43,486 nt of DNA from Desulfamplus sp. GTDB taxonomy: Bacteria > Desulfobacterota > Desulfobacteria > Desulfobacterales > Desulfobacteraceae. Below are positions 41,692 through 43,486 of this stretch, piece by piece. Where the stretch lies: assembly GCA_015232465.1 (NCBI GenBank), contig JADFZO010000018.1, positions 1-43,486 on the forward strand, given 5' to 3'. Each line of letters starts with the position of its first letter. The stretch's first letter is position 1. A program made the position numbers and the translations under genes. The notes below the pieces were generated by a model. The model was not told the origin of the DNA. It made no database searches and saw only the letters and a program-made list of their open reading frames with translations.

Positions 41692-43486
41692 TTAATTATT
41701 AGAGTGTTTTTTTACTACTATTGGAATTAATACAACAAGGCAAATAAGAGTAATACCAACTACCAACCCTGTTGAAACATTGCCCTTTAGTAGATCAAGC
41801 AAGGAACTTGAAAATACAATAAATGCAATGCAAGCAGGGAGCATACAGATAAATGAGGTTATTGCATAAGAGATAAACTTTATTGATGTAAGACCAAAAG
41901 CATAGTTGAGCAGATTAAAAGGAAAAAGTGGAACCAAACGGGTAAATGCAACTATTTTCCAGCCGTTGTTTTCAACATCTTTGTCTAATTTTTTCCATCG
42001 CGGACCTGTCAATTTTGCCTTTATCCAATCTCTTGCAACGTAACGTGAAATCAAAAAAGCCAAACTTGCACCAGCAGTTGCACCTGTAATGCTGTAAACA
42101 ACACCCCATACAGGTCCAAAAATGATCCCACCAACAATAGTAATAGGGAGTCCAGGAAGAAAAAGAACAGGGGCAACAGCATAAATCAAAATATAGATAA
42201 TAGGGGCAAATGCTCCCCAATCTGCAACTGTTTTACGCAGAGTGTCAGAGTCAAAATTATCAAGCAGACCAGAAAATCTAATCCCAGCAACAGCAGCAAT
42301 AATAATGGCAAGAATCATAATCTTTTTAAGACTCCCCCATTTATTGCTTGATTCTTTATCTGACGCAGCTTTAAAATCACGCTCTCGTGTTACAGGTGCT
42401 AAATATTTATCTTTTAAAGTGCTTTTTAGTTTTATCCTGTTGATATAGGTAAATGGTGCTTTTGATACTTTACGAGTGCCAGCTTCAACCGATTCAGGAT
42501 AAAAAATAGCATCAATTATATGGTAGGTTGGAACTCTTTTGTTAAGAAATCCAGCACAACCAGCACAGTAGGTAAGAAGATTGCCCCCGTTATTTGTAGC
42601 CTCATTTTTTCGTATCTCTCCCCAATTAGATGCAAATTCAGGAGCAACAAACCCGACAGAGCCGCCCTCTCCGCAGCAGAGACTCTTTTGTTTGCTGTGG
42701 GGCATCTCTTTAGTTGAAAATCCAATCTTTTGTGCAATTATCCTTACAGCATTTTGGATTTCAGGCTCGTTTCTCAATACGCATGGATCGTGGATTGAGA
42801 AAAAAGAGCTTATCTTAGGCAAGGTAGCTGTAGGTACAAGGTCATGTTCGAGTAATCGCTCATAAGCAGAGACAACTTCAAGCAATGAGCCATAATTTTT
42901 AAAAACTTTGTAGCAGTTTGGGCAGACAACAATTATGGTTTTGACTCCATGTTCAATTAACCACGATTGCATCTCCTTAAACATCTCATTAAAAAAAGCA
43001 GTTCGTCCTAAATCGTGAGATGGCTTGCAGCAGCAATCAAGAACAATGCCAAGTGTTGGCTCTCTACTTTTAAGATGATCATACAGAGCAAGAGTTGTAT
43101 CTGAGCGAGTTCCAGCAAATGTGCAGCCAGGAAAAAGAACAGTATGACAATCTTGTGGCAGGCTATACCAAGAATATCGCTTTGACGTCCCTTTTTTCTC
43201 ATAGGCAATAATAGGATTGTGCTCTGGCAGTGGGGCGATGTTAAAAGTTACAGCATCTCTTCTCATCTCCAAAAACATCTTTTCAGGAGATAATTTTACA
43301 GGACATACAGCAGAGCAAAGCCCGCACAGGCTGCACTGATAGGATATTTCTAACCAGTTTTTACTCTCATCTGATATTGCTGCCCCATCTTCTTTTTCAA
43401 TTGAGGCAAGATAGCTCTCTGCAATCTTTGCTGGCGTGCCATACTGTTTTAAAAAAGCACATTGAGCCACACATTTTGGGCAATTA
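41692..43486 (-). CDS. Fusion of CCG-type (Fe-S) oxidoreductase (HdrD/GlpC-like) and TVP38/VTT membrane domain, 5'-partial
   Basis: The gene runs off the right edge of the window. The visible codons before an internal GTG (43470) read NCPKCVAQC, the first [4Fe-4S] motif, so the true start lies outside. A second cluster motif CSLCGLCSAVCP follows. Next come two CCG domains: LFPGCTFAG with DCCCKPSHD and VCPNCYKVF, then HDPCVLRNEP with SLCCGEGG and TYCAGCAGF. This is the electron-transfer half of HdrD, GlpC or LutA-type proteins. After a charged linker the chain enters the membrane and becomes a VTT/TVP38 domain with LPGLPITIVGGIIFGPVWG and FTRLVPLFPFNLLNYAFGLT. The two parts are continuous in one frame. 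Neighbours are an outer-membrane barrel and a glycosyltransferase. Confidence 0.85.
   Translation of the reverse strand, partial: NCPKCVAQCAFLKQYGTPAKIAESYLASIEKEDGAAISDESKNWLEISYQCSLCGLCSAVCPVKLSPEKMFLEMRRDAVTFNIAPLPEHNPIIAYEKKGTSKRYSWYSLPQDCHTVLFPGCTFAGTRSDTTLALYDHLKSREPTLGIVLDCCCKPSHDLGRTAFFNEMFKEMQSWLIEHGVKTIIVVCPNCYKVFKNYGSLLEVVSAYERLLEHDLVPTATLPKISSFFSIHDPCVLRNEPEIQNAVRIIAQKIGFSTKEMPHSKQKSLCCGEGGSVGFVAPEFASNWGEIRKNEATNNGGNLLTYCAGCAGFLNKRVPTYHIIDAIFYPESVEAGTRKVSKAPFTYINRIKLKSTLKDKYLAPVTRERDFKAASDKESSNKWGSLKKIMILAIIIAAVAGIRFSGLLDNFDSDTLRKTVADWGAFAPIIYILIYAVAPVLFLPGLPITIVGGIIFGPVWGVVYSITGATAGASLAFLISRYVARDWIKAKLTGPRWKKLDKDVENNGWKIVAFTRLVPLFPFNLLNYAFGLTSIKFISYAITSFICMLPACIAFIVFSSSLLDLLKGNVSTGLVVGITLICLVVLIPIVVKKHSNN

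Noticed and set aside
1..43486. tRNA genes, rRNA, CRISPR arrays or insertion sequences
   Set aside because: All gaps between genes were read; none contains a cloverleaf, spaced repeats or a transposase, and the window is almost fully coding.

Overview
The window is a 43.5 kb piece of bacterial chromosome with low GC (AT-rich gaps, A/T-ending codons). Gene content suggests a strictly anaerobic Desulfobacterota (Desulfobacterales-like) bacterium. The evidence is a ferredoxin-dependent 2-oxoacid oxidoreductase (korDABC), a precorrin-2 dehydrogenase/ccsA(hemX)/hemA cluster, a HdrD/GlpC-type (Fe-S) protein, a chemoreceptor with a c-type heme motif, an HDOD protein, and the gene order rpmF-acpP-rpiB-glyA-dCMP deaminase-nrdR-ribD-ribE-ribBA. 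I cannot name the species. No tRNA, rRNA, CRISPR array, insertion sequence or complete prophage was seen, and no gap between genes exceeds about 230 bases.

Layout. 1-3916 (minus): amidohydrolase, tRNA-dihydrouridine synthase, then an MmeI-like type IIG restriction-modification gene that stops before its target-recognition domain. The first ~55 bases on the plus strand read as a broken piece of tgt (queuine tRNA-ribosyltransferase), so the left edge holds a rearrangement or an assembly chimera. 3957-10282 (plus): tetrapyrrole genes (precorrin-2 dehydrogenase, ccsA/hemX, hemA), dksA, one gene that fuses a PHP phosphoesterase to a complete RNase III, and an overlapping radical SAM gene. 10362-13219 (plus): a heme-c chemoreceptor and an HDOD protein. 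13356-17296 (plus): korD-korA-korB-korC and an MFS transporter. 17420-21948 (plus): a second chemoreceptor with three helical periplasmic repeats, a strong hairpin, then trpB-trpA. 21995-25556: degenerate HD-GYP protein (minus), RlmK-like rRNA methyltransferase (plus), lipoprotein and Pmp3/YqaE peptide (minus).

25783-30884 (minus): a GldA/GldF/GldG-type ABC cassette with a DUF4340 protein, preceded by a tandem ribbon-helix-helix-like protein (31022-31654) and a YdjM-like membrane protein. 32596-39191 (minus): a housekeeping block for riboflavin, nucleotide, one-carbon, pentose phosphate, acyl carrier and ribosome functions. 39317-43486 (minus): GT-C glycosyltransferase, outer-membrane barrel protein, and a 5'-truncated gene that fuses a CCG-type (Fe-S) oxidoreductase to a TVP38/VTT membrane domain.

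The most notable items are the PHP-RNase III fusion, which could couple endonucleolytic and 5' exonucleolytic RNA processing in one chain; the MmeI/tgt junction; the Fe-S/VTT fusion; the three-module chemoreceptor; and several inverted repeats in regulatory gaps. Most of the rest is ordinary core metabolism.
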